Of a DNA stretch of 64,000 bases, positions 26,450 to 34,731 are shown piece after piece. The position numbers were made by a program, and so were the translations under genes. Position 1 is the stretch's first letter. Each line of letters begins with the position of its first letter. Under the pieces are notes generated by a model. That model did not search any database, had not been told where the DNA came from, and saw only the letters and a program-made list of their open reading frames with translations. Origin of the DNA: Frankiaceae bacterium (GTDB lineage: Bacteria > Actinomycetota > Actinomycetes > BP-191); assembly GCA_030840645.1 (NCBI GenBank), contig JAVEEC010000026.1, positions 1-64,000 on the forward strand, read 5' to 3'.

Positions 26450-28513
26450 TCAGATCTCCTGACCGGGTTCGACGAGCAGGGGGGTGCGCTTCGCGTGGCC
26501 GTTCGACGACGCGAAGGAGCCGAGCAGCTCGAGCTCCGGCTGGACCTTCGCGAGCAGCGCCTCCAGCTCGGGGCCCTCGATGGTCTCCTCGACCTCCAGC
26601 CGGGCGGCCATCTCGTCCATCGTCGCCCGGTGCGTCGTGAGCACCAGGCGGGCCTCGCGTTCGGCGTCGGCGAGCAGCCGGCGGATCTCCGTCTCGGCCT
26701 CGTACTGGAGCTGGCCGGAGATCACGCCGTACTCGGCGTCCGCGTCGAGGAACTCCTCGACCTCGGGCGCGCACAGCCGCATCCGGCCGAGCGCGGGGCT
26801 CATGCCGTACCGCGCGACCAGGTCGCGGGCCAGGGCCGTCGCGTCCGCCAGGTCCTTCTCCGCGCCGGTCGACGGCGAGCCGAACCGCAGCTCCTCCGCG
26901 GCGATGCCCGCCAGGTGCACGACCAGCCGGTGAACGAGCTGCTCGCGCGTGAGCAACGCCGCCTCGGCGTCGGCCCGCACGCTCGCGGTGCCGAGGCTGT
27001 GGCCGCGGGTGAGGATCGACACGCGGTGCACGTCGCCGATCCGCCCGCCCGCCGCGGCCGCGACGACGTGCCCGGCCTCGTGGTACGCGACCCTGGTGCG
27101 TTCCTCCTCGGTGAGCATGCGGCCCTTGCTGCTCGTGCCGGAGAGGACCCGCTGGATTGCCTCTTCGAGGTCGCCGGTCTCGATCTCCTCCTTGCCCTGC
27201 CGGACGGCGAGGAGCGCGGACTCGTTGACGACGTTCGCCAGGTCGGCGCCCGAGAACCCCGGCGTACGGCGCGCGACGTACCCGAAGTCGACGTCGACAG
27301 CGAACGGCTTGCCGCGCGCGTGCAGCTCGAGGATGCGCGTGCGGCCGGGGAGGTCGGGGCGTTCGATCGTGACCTGCCGGTCGAAGCGGCCCGGTCGCAG
27401 CAGCGCGGGGTCGAGAATGTCCGGCCGGTTCGTCGCGCCCATGACGACGATGCCGCTGGACACGTCGAAGCCGTCCATCTCGACGAGCAGCTGGTTCAGG
27501 GTCTGCTCGCGCTCGTCGGAGCCGCCGCCACCGCCGCCCTGCGCACGCTTGCGGCCCACGGCGTCGAGCTCGTCCACGAACACGATCGCGGGCGCGGCGG
27601 CGCGCACGCGCCGGAACAGGTCGCGGACGCGGGCCGCCCCTACACCGACCAGCGACTCCACGAACTCCGCGCCCGCGACCGAGAAGAACGGCACGCCGAC
27701 CTCGCCGGCGACGGCCTTCGCGAGCAACGTCTTGCCGCAGCCGGGCGGGCCGACGAACAGCACGCCCTTCGGCGGGGACGCGCCGATCTCGGTGTAGCGC
27801 TCGGGATTGGCCAGGTAGTCGCGAACCTCGCGCAGCTCATCGACCGCCTCGTCCGCCCCGGCGATGTCGGCGAACGTCACCGGCGCGTGCTTGCGACGGC
27901 CGAACCGGTTGCGCGCGCCGATCGAGCCGAACATCTCGACCGCGCCGATCCCTGACGAGCCGCCGCGGCCCGCCGACGACAGCAGGACGAACGCCGTGGC
28001 CAGCATCAGCAGCGGCAGCACGAACATCGTGACGACACGTACCTGGCCCTTGCGGGTCTGCGGGTCGACGGTGACCGGCGCGCCGGCCTCCGCGGCCTGC
28101 TGGAGCAGCGTCGCGGTGGCCGCGTTGCTCTTCGGGTACGACAGCCAGAACCGCGCCGGCGGGCCGTTGCACGGCAGGACCGTGGCCTTCGGCGCGGCGC
28201 AGGTCGCGACGCCGGTGATCTGCGAGTCCTCGTCCCGCAGCTCGACCGCCCCGAGCCGGCGGGCCTTGGCCAGCTCGCCGAACGCGTTCACGCCGATCTG
28301 CCGCCCGGGCTGCTCGGGCGCGAGGTAGGACAGGCAGGTCGCGAAGATGCCGCCGAGCATTAGCAGCAGGAGGAGCAGGACGTAGGTCTGCCGGCTGCGC
28401 GTGCGGCTGCGGGCGACCCGCGCGCGGCGCCAACGGCGCGTCCACCCGTTCACCGCGTGCCGGCCGGCTCGCCACGCGTTGCCCGCCCAGGACCGGACCT
28501 GCTCCGTTGTCAT
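26450..28513 (-). CDS. Set A FtsH-type membrane AAA zinc metalloprotease
   Basis: 687 residues from ATG 28513 (another ATG at 28525). TM1 (about 44-64), an external segment of about 95 residues with two cysteines (105, 115), and TM2 (about 161-180). The AAA domain has Walker A GPPGCGKT (255-262), Walker B VFVDELD (311-317), and the second region of homology GATNRPDILDPALLRPGRFDR with both arginine fingers. The protease domain has HEAGH (478-482) and the third zinc ligand Asp554. All catalytic residues are present, so it should degrade membrane or unfolded substrates using ATP. The basic N-terminus before TM1 is longer than in housekeeping FtsH, and the external domain has little similarity to FtsH. 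First gene of set A. It appears to be a specialised paralogue, not the housekeeping copy. Confidence 0.9.
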   Translation of the reverse strand: MTTEQVRSWAGNAWRAGRHAVNGWTRRWRRARVARSRTRSRQTYVLLLLLLMLGGIFATCLSYLAPEQPGRQIGVNAFGELAKARRLGAVELRDEDSQITGVATCAAPKATVLPCNGPPARFWLSYPKSNAATATLLQQAAEAGAPVTVDPQTRKGQVRVVTMFVLPLLMLATAFVLLSSAGRGGSSGIGAVEMFGSIGARNRFGRRKHAPVTFADIAGADEAVDELREVRDYLANPERYTEIGASPPKGVLFVGPPGCGKTLLAKAVAGEVGVPFFSVAGAEFVESLVGVGAARVRDLFRRVRAAAPAIVFVDELDAVGRKRAQGGGGGGSDEREQTLNQLLVEMDGFDVSSGIVVMGATNRPDILDPALLRPGRFDRQVTIERPDLPGRTRILELHARGKPFAVDVDFGYVARRTPGFSGADLANVVNESALLAVRQGKEEIETGDLEEAIQRVLSGTSSKGRMLTEEERTRVAYHEAGHVVAAAAGGRIGDVHRVSILTRGHSLGTASVRADAEAALLTREQLVHRLVVHLAGIAAEELRFGSPSTGAEKDLADATALARDLVARYGMSPALGRMRLCAPEVEEFLDADAEYGVISGQLQYEAETEIRRLLADAEREARLVLTTHRATMDEMAARLEVEETIEGPELEALLAKVQPELELLGSFASSNGHAKRTPLLVEPGQEI

Positions 28514-28561
28514 GGGAGCCACCATCGCGCGGGTTGGGGCGCGCAGAGTGGCCAGCAACGG

Positions 28562-28579
28562 GTCACAAAGGTGACAAAG
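28562..28579. promoter_or_regulatory. Repeat motif in the shared set A / regulator promoter region
   Basis: GTCACAAAG followed directly by GTGACAAAG: two 9-bp direct repeats with one mismatch, which also forms the inverted pair GTCAC/GTGAC. It lies between the divergent starts of the set A protease (28513) and the first STAND regulator (28633), so it is a candidate operator. AAAGGTGA could instead serve as a ribosome binding site for a GTG at 28579. Confidence 0.4.
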
Positions 28580-28632
28580 TGGCCCCTACCCACCCCCTGT
28601 CGTCACCCGCAGTTGTGGTTACCGTGTCGGCC

Positions 28633-30105
28633 ATGACGGCGCCGATCCCCCGCGCTGCCGCCACCGGGCCTCCGGACGTCGCGACGCTGCGTCGCTGGCT
28701 CGGCCGGCTCGACGCGCCCGACCAGCTCGCAGTGCCCGAGCTGATCGCGCTGCTGCGCGCCCACGACCGGCTGCCGGCCAGCAGCTCGCCCCTCGCCGTC
28801 GGGCAGGCCGCCGCGTTGCTTCTCACCGAGGCCATCGAGCGGCTCCGCCTGCCGACGACCGCCCCGCGGCACCAACAGCTGCCGTACCAGGTGCTCAAGA
28901 CCTGCTTCCTGGACCGCACGAAGCGGTTCAAGGCAGGGATCCACCTCGGCATCTCCGAACGTCAGGTCACGCGCGAGCGGACCCGTGCCCTCCGCCTGCT
29001 CGGAGCCGAGCTGGTCACGCCGCGGCTCGACGCGCAGCGGGCCGACCGGGCGCAGCCGGTCCCGCGCATCGTCGGCTACCTGCCGCGTGCCGGGTACGAC
29101 CGGCAGCTCGCCGACCTGGTCGCCGAACACGGTCTCGTCCACGTCGACGGGCCGCGCGGCGTCGGCAAGACGTGCCTCGTCGCGGAGTACGTGGCCATCG
29201 CGACGCCGGAGTCACCGGTCGTGTGGTTCCAGCTGCGCGAGGGCCTCAACGACACGCTGGCGGCGTTCCTCCTGGACCTGGTGGAGACGCTGCGCGGGCA
29301 GCTCGCGGCCGACCGCTCGGACGCGCTGACCGAGGCGCTGACGCAGCACGACCCCGGCGTCGCCAGCCGGGTCGCGTTGCACGCGCTCACCGGCGTCGCG
29401 GTGCTGCTCGTGATCGACGACTACCACCTGGCCGAGGGCGACCGGCAGCTCACCGGCTTCGTCGAGGAGGCCACGTCGCGGGTGCCGGGACTGACGGTCG
29501 TGACGATCAGCCGGCGCAGGGAGCGCGCGGACGCGGCAGGCGCCGTCCTGCATGTCGCGCCGCTGGAGCCCGACGAGACCGCCGCGCTGCTCGGGCACCT
29601 GCGGATCGATGCTGACCCGACGCTCGTCGAGACAGTTCACCGCTGGACCGGCGGGCTGCCGCAGCTCATCAAGTTCGCGGCCTCGTGGCTCAAGACCGCC
29701 ACCGCCGACGAGATCGCCCGCGGCACCGGGTCGCTCATGGAGGTCGACGACGTCCAGGAGTTCCTGCTGGACAACATCACCGACCTCATCGACCCCGAGG
29801 ACCGGCACGTGCTCAGCGCGGCGAGCATCTTCAGGGACCGGTTCAACGACGACGCGCTGGCGTACGTCGCCGAACGCAGCCGCGGCCAGGTGCTCGACAC
29901 GAGCCGGCGGCTGGTCCGCTACTACCTCGCCACCCGCGGCCACGACGGCGAGGTCGCGTTCTTCCACGCGAGCGTGCGCGACTACATCAACGCGCGGCTA
30001 CGGCCGTCGGACCGCGCGCGGTTCCACAAGCGCGCGGCGATCTGGTACGAGCGGCACGGCGACCCGGACGAGGCGCGGCACCACGAGGGTGCTCAGGAGG
30101 CGTAG
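28633..30105 (+). CDS. HTH-STAND ATPase regulator 1 of the duplicated FtsH/Cdc48 locus
   Basis: 490 residues from ATG 28633; a GTG at 28579 with AAAGGTGA upstream would add 18. A helical N-terminus contains a helix-turn-helix-like segment (about 100-123, GIHLGISERQVTRERTRALR). Then comes a MalT-like STAND ATPase: Walker A GPRGVGKT (173-180), Walker B LLVIDDYHL (258-266) and a winged-helix/arm region. It ends without the C-terminal LuxR HTH of classical MalT proteins. Full-length similarity to the protein at 39864-41486 (shared TLRRWL, NDTLAAFL, DDYHLAE, DYI motifs) marks them as paralogues flanking set B. Likely signal-responsive transcription factors for the locus. Regulation of these operons is inferred from position. 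Confidence 0.75.
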   Translation: MTAPIPRAAATGPPDVATLRRWLGRLDAPDQLAVPELIALLRAHDRLPASSSPLAVGQAAALLLTEAIERLRLPTTAPRHQQLPYQVLKTCFLDRTKRFKAGIHLGISERQVTRERTRALRLLGAELVTPRLDAQRADRAQPVPRIVGYLPRAGYDRQLADLVAEHGLVHVDGPRGVGKTCLVAEYVAIATPESPVVWFQLREGLNDTLAAFLLDLVETLRGQLAADRSDALTEALTQHDPGVASRVALHALTGVAVLLVIDDYHLAEGDRQLTGFVEEATSRVPGLTVVTISRRRERADAAGAVLHVAPLEPDETAALLGHLRIDADPTLVETVHRWTGGLPQLIKFAASWLKTATADEIARGTGSLMEVDDVQEFLLDNITDLIDPEDRHVLSAASIFRDRFNDDALAYVAERSRGQVLDTSRRLVRYYLATRGHDGEVAFFHASVRDYINARLRPSDRARFHKRAAIWYERHGDPDEARHHEGAQEA

Positions 30106-30260
30106 CCGGACGGCCGACAGGTTGGCACCGTGTCCCAAACCTGGCCATTCGATGGCGGTTGACCCCTTACGTCGCGAACGTGGGCATCGCATCCTCGACG
30201 AGTGTTCGGCCCAGCTCCGTCCGCCCAGCCGGGTGGCCGGGCCGTCGTGGGAGTGTGCGC

Positions 30261-32378
30261 GTGAGCGAAACGGTGGGGTCGCGGGAGCGGCTCGTCGCGG
30301 CGGCCGGTTGGTTCCGCCGCGAGGCGCATGTCGCGGTCCGCGAGTGGCGCCGCGCGCGGGTCGCGAAGCGCAAGACGCGCAACAAGCAGGCCTACTTCCT
30401 CGGCGTCGTCTGGCTCCTGCTGATGGCGACGTTCGCCTGGAGCCTGTCATTCCTCTCGCCGTCACACGTCGGTACCCCGCTGACGATCGACGGGCTGACC
30501 GCCCTCGCGGGCGAGCACCGGGTCGTCGGCGTGCGCTTCCTCGACCAGGACGCGCAGATCGTCGGCCAGTTCCTCTGCCGTACGCCGGCACCGGCGAAGC
30601 CCAGCAAGGCGGCCGGCCTGACGGTCCTCCAGTCACCCGGCGGCGCACCGAAGTGCTCGGGTGCGGGCACCGGGACCGAGACGTTCTCGGTGCCGTACCC
30701 CAAGAGTGACGCTGTCACCGGGTTGCTCGTGCAGATGCTGACGAACGAGGGCGCGAAGGTCTCCGTCGACCCGCAGACCGGCAAGGCCGGCTGGCGCGTC
30801 GTCACGACGCTCGTGCTGCCGCTGATGATCCTCGCGACGTTGTTCGTCCTGCTGTTCACGGCCAACCGCGGGGCGGCGTCGGGCATCGGCGAGGTCGAGA
30901 CGTTCGGCTCGATCGGCAAGGGCAGGTTCGGCCGGCGCAAGAAGGCGCCGACCACGTTCGCCGACATCGCCGGAGCCGACGAGGCCGTCGCGGAGCTGAC
31001 CGAGGTGCGCGACTACCTGGCGAACCCCGCGCGGTACCGGGACCTCGGGGCCGCGCCGCCGAAGGGCGTGCTGCTGGTCGGCCCGCCCGGCTGCGGCAAG
31101 ACCCTCCTCGCCAAGGCCGTCGCCGGTGAGGTTGGTGTGCCGTTCTTCTCGGTCGCCGGCGCGGAGTTCGTCGAGTCACTCGTCGGTGTCGGCGCCGCCC
31201 GCGTGCGCGACCTCTTCGCGCGGGTCCGCGCCGTTGCCCCCGCGGTCGTGTTCATCGACGAGCTCGACGCGGCCGGCCGCAAACGCGCGTCGGGCGGCGG
31301 CTCGGGCGGCAACGAAGAGCGCGAGCAGACGCTCAACCAGATCCTCGTCGAGATGGACGGCTTCGACGCCAGCGCCGGCATCGTCGTGATGGGCGCGACC
31401 AACCGGCCGGACATCCTCGACCCGGCACTGCTGCGGCCTGGCCGCTTCGACCGGCACGTGACGGTCGACCGCCCCGACCTCGTCGGTCGCGCGAAGATCC
31501 TCGAGCTGCACGCGCGCGGCAAGCCGTTCAGCCCGGACGTCGACTTCCTCGACCTCGCGCGTCGCACGGCGGGCTTCTCCGGCGCCGACCTGGCCAACGT
31601 CGTCAACGAGTCGGTGCTGCTTGCGATCCGCGTGGACAGGACCGAGATCACTCCTGAGGAGGTCGACGAGGCGGTCGTGCGGACGAGCTCGGGCGCGATG
31701 CGCCGGGTGCGCACCCTGACCCCGTCCGAACGCAAGCGCATCGCGTACCACGAGTCCGGCCACGTGATCGTTGCCGCCGCGACCGGCCGCTTCGAGGACA
31801 TCCACCGGGTCTCGATCCTGACCCGCGGCAAGACGCTCGGCACGATGAGCCTCGCGGGCGGCGACGAGGCGGCGGTGGTGACACACACGCAGATGGCGTC
31901 CCGGCTCGCGATCCACCTGGCGGGCAGGGCCGCGGAGCAGCTGATCTTCGGCGAATCGTCGAGCGGGTCGGAGCAGGACATCGTTGCCGCGACGATGCTG
32001 GCGCGCGACATGGCCGGCCGGTTCGGCATGACGGAGAAGCTCGGCGCCGTCCGCCTGCTCGCCCTCGACGCCGACGAATTCCTGGACGCCGAGGTGCCGG
32101 TCGGCCACGTCAGTGGCCAGACGCACCAGGACCTCGACGCGGAGATCAAGCGGGCCATCGACGAGGCCTCGCGCGAGGCGACGCGGATCCTCGTCGCGCA
32201 CGCGTCGACGCTCGAAGTGCTCGTCGCGCGGCTGGAAGAGGCGGAGACGCTGGACGCTGCCGAGCTGGAGCACCTCCTCACGGCGGTGCAGCCGGAGATG
32301 GACCTGTTCGGCAACCTCTTCGACGGCGCCGACGGCCAACGGTCGGAATCATCCGTGCTCGCCGCACAAGGGAACTGA
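30261..32378 (+). CDS. Set B FtsH-type membrane AAA zinc metalloprotease
   Basis: 705 residues from GTG 30261, with GGGAG seven bases upstream. TM1 about 46-66, an external domain of about 115 residues with Cys106 and Cys132, TM2 about 181-200. Walker A GPPGCGKT (274-281), Walker B VFIDELD, arginine-finger region GATNRPDILDPALLRPGRFDR, zinc site HESGH (497-501) and third ligand Asp573. All catalytic residues are intact. The protease and AAA parts are very similar to the set A copy. The external domains share only the cysteine pair, the YPKS motif and the VSVDPQT/VTVDPQT strand before TM2. That pattern suggests the same machinery with different external sensing or substrate choice. A 155-nt gap separates it from the upstream regulator and probably holds its promoter. 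Confidence 0.9.
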   Translation: MSETVGSRERLVAAAGWFRREAHVAVREWRRARVAKRKTRNKQAYFLGVVWLLLMATFAWSLSFLSPSHVGTPLTIDGLTALAGEHRVVGVRFLDQDAQIVGQFLCRTPAPAKPSKAAGLTVLQSPGGAPKCSGAGTGTETFSVPYPKSDAVTGLLVQMLTNEGAKVSVDPQTGKAGWRVVTTLVLPLMILATLFVLLFTANRGAASGIGEVETFGSIGKGRFGRRKKAPTTFADIAGADEAVAELTEVRDYLANPARYRDLGAAPPKGVLLVGPPGCGKTLLAKAVAGEVGVPFFSVAGAEFVESLVGVGAARVRDLFARVRAVAPAVVFIDELDAAGRKRASGGGSGGNEEREQTLNQILVEMDGFDASAGIVVMGATNRPDILDPALLRPGRFDRHVTVDRPDLVGRAKILELHARGKPFSPDVDFLDLARRTAGFSGADLANVVNESVLLAIRVDRTEITPEEVDEAVVRTSSGAMRRVRTLTPSERKRIAYHESGHVIVAAATGRFEDIHRVSILTRGKTLGTMSLAGGDEAAVVTHTQMASRLAIHLAGRAAEQLIFGESSSGSEQDIVAATMLARDMAGRFGMTEKLGAVRLLALDADEFLDAEVPVGHVSGQTHQDLDAEIKRAIDEASREATRILVAHASTLEVLVARLEEAETLDAAELEHLLTAVQPEMDLFGNLFDGADGQRSESSVLAAQGN

Positions 32379-32383
32379 CGCCG

Positions 32384-34660
32384 ATGAGTGCACAGGGGAT
32401 GCGACGCGACCCCGACGCGGTGGCCTACCGGCGCGGCGCGGCGCGGCTGACGTCGATCGCGGTGCTGCACCCCGCCGAGAAGGCGGCCGCGGTCGCCGCG
32501 GGCGGCCGGTTCCATCAGCGGCAGGCGCGCTCCGAGCTGGAGGCGGGGTGGGCCGCCGACGAGCGGGTTGCGCTCGCCGAGGCCCAACGGGTCCTGAGCG
32601 CGGTCGAGGAGTCGGCCGCGCAGCTCGAACGCGGGCTGGCGGCGCTGGTCGCGGTCAAGGTGCCGGACCTCCTCGGCGAGGCGGAGAACGAGCACCATCA
32701 CGTCGCCGCCGCGCTGGACCACGTCGCGGCGGCCGCGCAGGCGTTGGCCGCGTTGGACTTCGGCAGGGCCGGAGCGGAGGTGGAGACCGCCGAGCGGGAG
32801 CTGACGGTCACCGGGCGCGGCTTCGTCGTCGCGCTGAACCGTGCGCTGGCAGCCGCGGCGATCGGCAAGGAGGCCAAGACCAGGCTGGAGGACAACCTGG
32901 CGGAGCGACGCCAGGCGAAGATCCGCCTCGACCACGTCAAGGCCACGGTGAAGAACCCCGCGGAGGTCGCCGAGGCGACGGGTGCGCTGCGCCGCGCGCA
33001 GGCGCTGGGGTACACGCTGGCAGCGGAGGTTCTCGGTGCGCAGACCCGCGCTCCGCGGGCCGCGGCCGGCGAGCGCGCGGGTGTCGGCCGGGGCAACGAG
33101 ATGCGCGTGGTGCCCGCGTCGGCGTGCGAGACGTTCGCCGACATCGGCGGGCTCGAACAGGTGAAGCAGCAGCTGCGCGAGACGGTCGGCGCGATCCTGG
33201 AGCGGCCGGACGAGGCCGCGCGCTACCAGGTCGTGCACAACGGCGTGCTGTTCTACGGTCCGCCGGGAACGGGCAAGAACCTGCTGTCCCGGGCGCTCGC
33301 CGGGGAGTACGGCCTGCGGTACCTGCGGTTCTCACCGGCCGCGATCGCCTCCGCGTACCTGCACGAAGCCGCGGCCAACCTCAGGCAGGTCTTCGAGCTC
33401 GCGGCCAGGTCGTCGCCGTGCGTGCTCTACCTCGACGAGATCGACACGATCGCGTCGGACCGCGGGGACCAGCCGAGCGCGGACCACCGTGAGGTCGTCA
33501 CCCAGCTGATGATCTGCCTGGAGGAGTACCGCGCCGCGCCCGGGCTGGTGATCTGCGCGGCCACCAACGACCTGGACCGGTTGGACCCGGCGCTGCGCGA
33601 GGGCAGGTTCGACGCGAAGGTGCAGGTGCCGCTGCCCGGCGCGGACGACCGGGCGCGCGTGATCGACGTCCATCTCCAACGGCGGCTGGCCGCGGTGGAC
33701 GCCGAGAGCCTCGACCTCGCGGCGCTGGCGCAGCTCACGCACGGCTACAGCGCGGCAGCGCTCGAGACGGTGGTGTCGCTGGCGGCGCAGGCAGCCCTGC
33801 GCGACGGGACGCCGATCACCCAGGATCTGCTGGCCAAGACGATCCGCGATCGCGGCGGGCAGCACCGGATCTCGATCGAAGAGCACGTGACGTGGGACGA
33901 CGTGGTGCTCGCTCCGCAGACCCGCGAACGGGTCCACGAGGTCGTGACGGTGTTCACGCAACCGGACCTCGCGCGGACTCTCGGCGTCGCGCCGCCGTTG
34001 GGCATCCTGCTGTACGGCCCGCCGGGGACCGGCAAGACGACGATCGCGAAGGCGATGGCGTCGCAGATCGCGGGCAGCTTCTACGAGCTGTCGGCCGCGG
34101 AGCTGTTGTCGAAGTGGGCGGGCGAGTCGGAGCAACGGGTGGCGAAGCTGTTCGCCAAGGCGCGGGCGAACCGGCCGTCGATCGTGTTCATCGACGAGAT
34201 CGACGCGCTGCTCCGCCGGCGTACGGCGGATGCCAACAACAAGTGGGAGGAACGCGTCCTGTCGCAGTTCCTGCGCGAGCTGGACGGGCTGACCGGCGAC
34301 GCCGGCGTCCTGCTGGTGGGCGCGACGAACCGCATCGACACGATCGACGAGGCCATCGTGGGCCGGCGGCTCGAACCGATCGAGGTGGGGCTGCCGGACG
34401 CTCTCGGCCGGCACAAGCTGCTTCAGGTGCTCTGCCGTGACGTGCGGCTGGCCAAGACGGTGAACCTGCGGACGTTGACGCAGGCGACCGAGGGCATGAG
34501 CGGCGCGGACCTGAAGGGGCTGCGCGACGCGGCGGGTCGCAAGGCCCTGGCGCGGGCGACGAAGTCCGGCAAGACCGGCGAGGCGGCCTCGGTCACGATG
34601 GCCGACTTCACCGCGGCCCTGGACGCGCGGCGTGACAAGACCAGCCTCGTCCGGGTCTGA
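32384..34660 (+). CDS. Set B Cdc48-like double-AAA ATPase
   Basis: 758 residues, paralogue of the set A ATPase. The helical N-terminal region (1-240) begins with a similar stretch (RDPDAVAYRRGAARLTSIAV). D1 Walker A is GPPGTGKN (292-299), with Asn again in place of Thr/Ser; Walker B LYLDEID; arginine in REGRFDAK. D2 Walker A GPPGTGKT (546-553), pore motif SKWAGESE, Walker B IVFIDEID. The C-terminus ends TSLVRV, close to TSLARV of set A, so the tail is conserved. It starts five bases after the protease stop, indicating one transcript. Soluble unfoldase or remodeller by family; its substrate is unknown. Conservation of the unusual D1 loop in both copies argues it is functional and not a random mutation. 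Confidence 0.88.
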   Translation: MSAQGMRRDPDAVAYRRGAARLTSIAVLHPAEKAAAVAAGGRFHQRQARSELEAGWAADERVALAEAQRVLSAVEESAAQLERGLAALVAVKVPDLLGEAENEHHHVAAALDHVAAAAQALAALDFGRAGAEVETAERELTVTGRGFVVALNRALAAAAIGKEAKTRLEDNLAERRQAKIRLDHVKATVKNPAEVAEATGALRRAQALGYTLAAEVLGAQTRAPRAAAGERAGVGRGNEMRVVPASACETFADIGGLEQVKQQLRETVGAILERPDEAARYQVVHNGVLFYGPPGTGKNLLSRALAGEYGLRYLRFSPAAIASAYLHEAAANLRQVFELAARSSPCVLYLDEIDTIASDRGDQPSADHREVVTQLMICLEEYRAAPGLVICAATNDLDRLDPALREGRFDAKVQVPLPGADDRARVIDVHLQRRLAAVDAESLDLAALAQLTHGYSAAALETVVSLAAQAALRDGTPITQDLLAKTIRDRGGQHRISIEEHVTWDDVVLAPQTRERVHEVVTVFTQPDLARTLGVAPPLGILLYGPPGTGKTTIAKAMASQIAGSFYELSAAELLSKWAGESEQRVAKLFAKARANRPSIVFIDEIDALLRRRTADANNKWEERVLSQFLRELDGLTGDAGVLLVGATNRIDTIDEAIVGRRLEPIEVGLPDALGRHKLLQVLCRDVRLAKTVNLRTLTQATEGMSGADLKGLRDAAGRKALARATKSGKTGEAASVTMADFTAALDARRDKTSLVRV

Positions 34661-34731
34661 CCATGCGCCTCGGTCGCTTGCTCGCGACGAGTGGAGCGCG
34701 GGGTTCCGATGGGGGTCATGAAGGTGGCTCG

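Noticed and set aside
31013-33238. 741-residue frame opposite the set B protease and ATPase
   Set aside because: Low-complexity Ser/Arg/Pro translation antisense to two well-supported AAA genes; a GC-codon-bias shadow.
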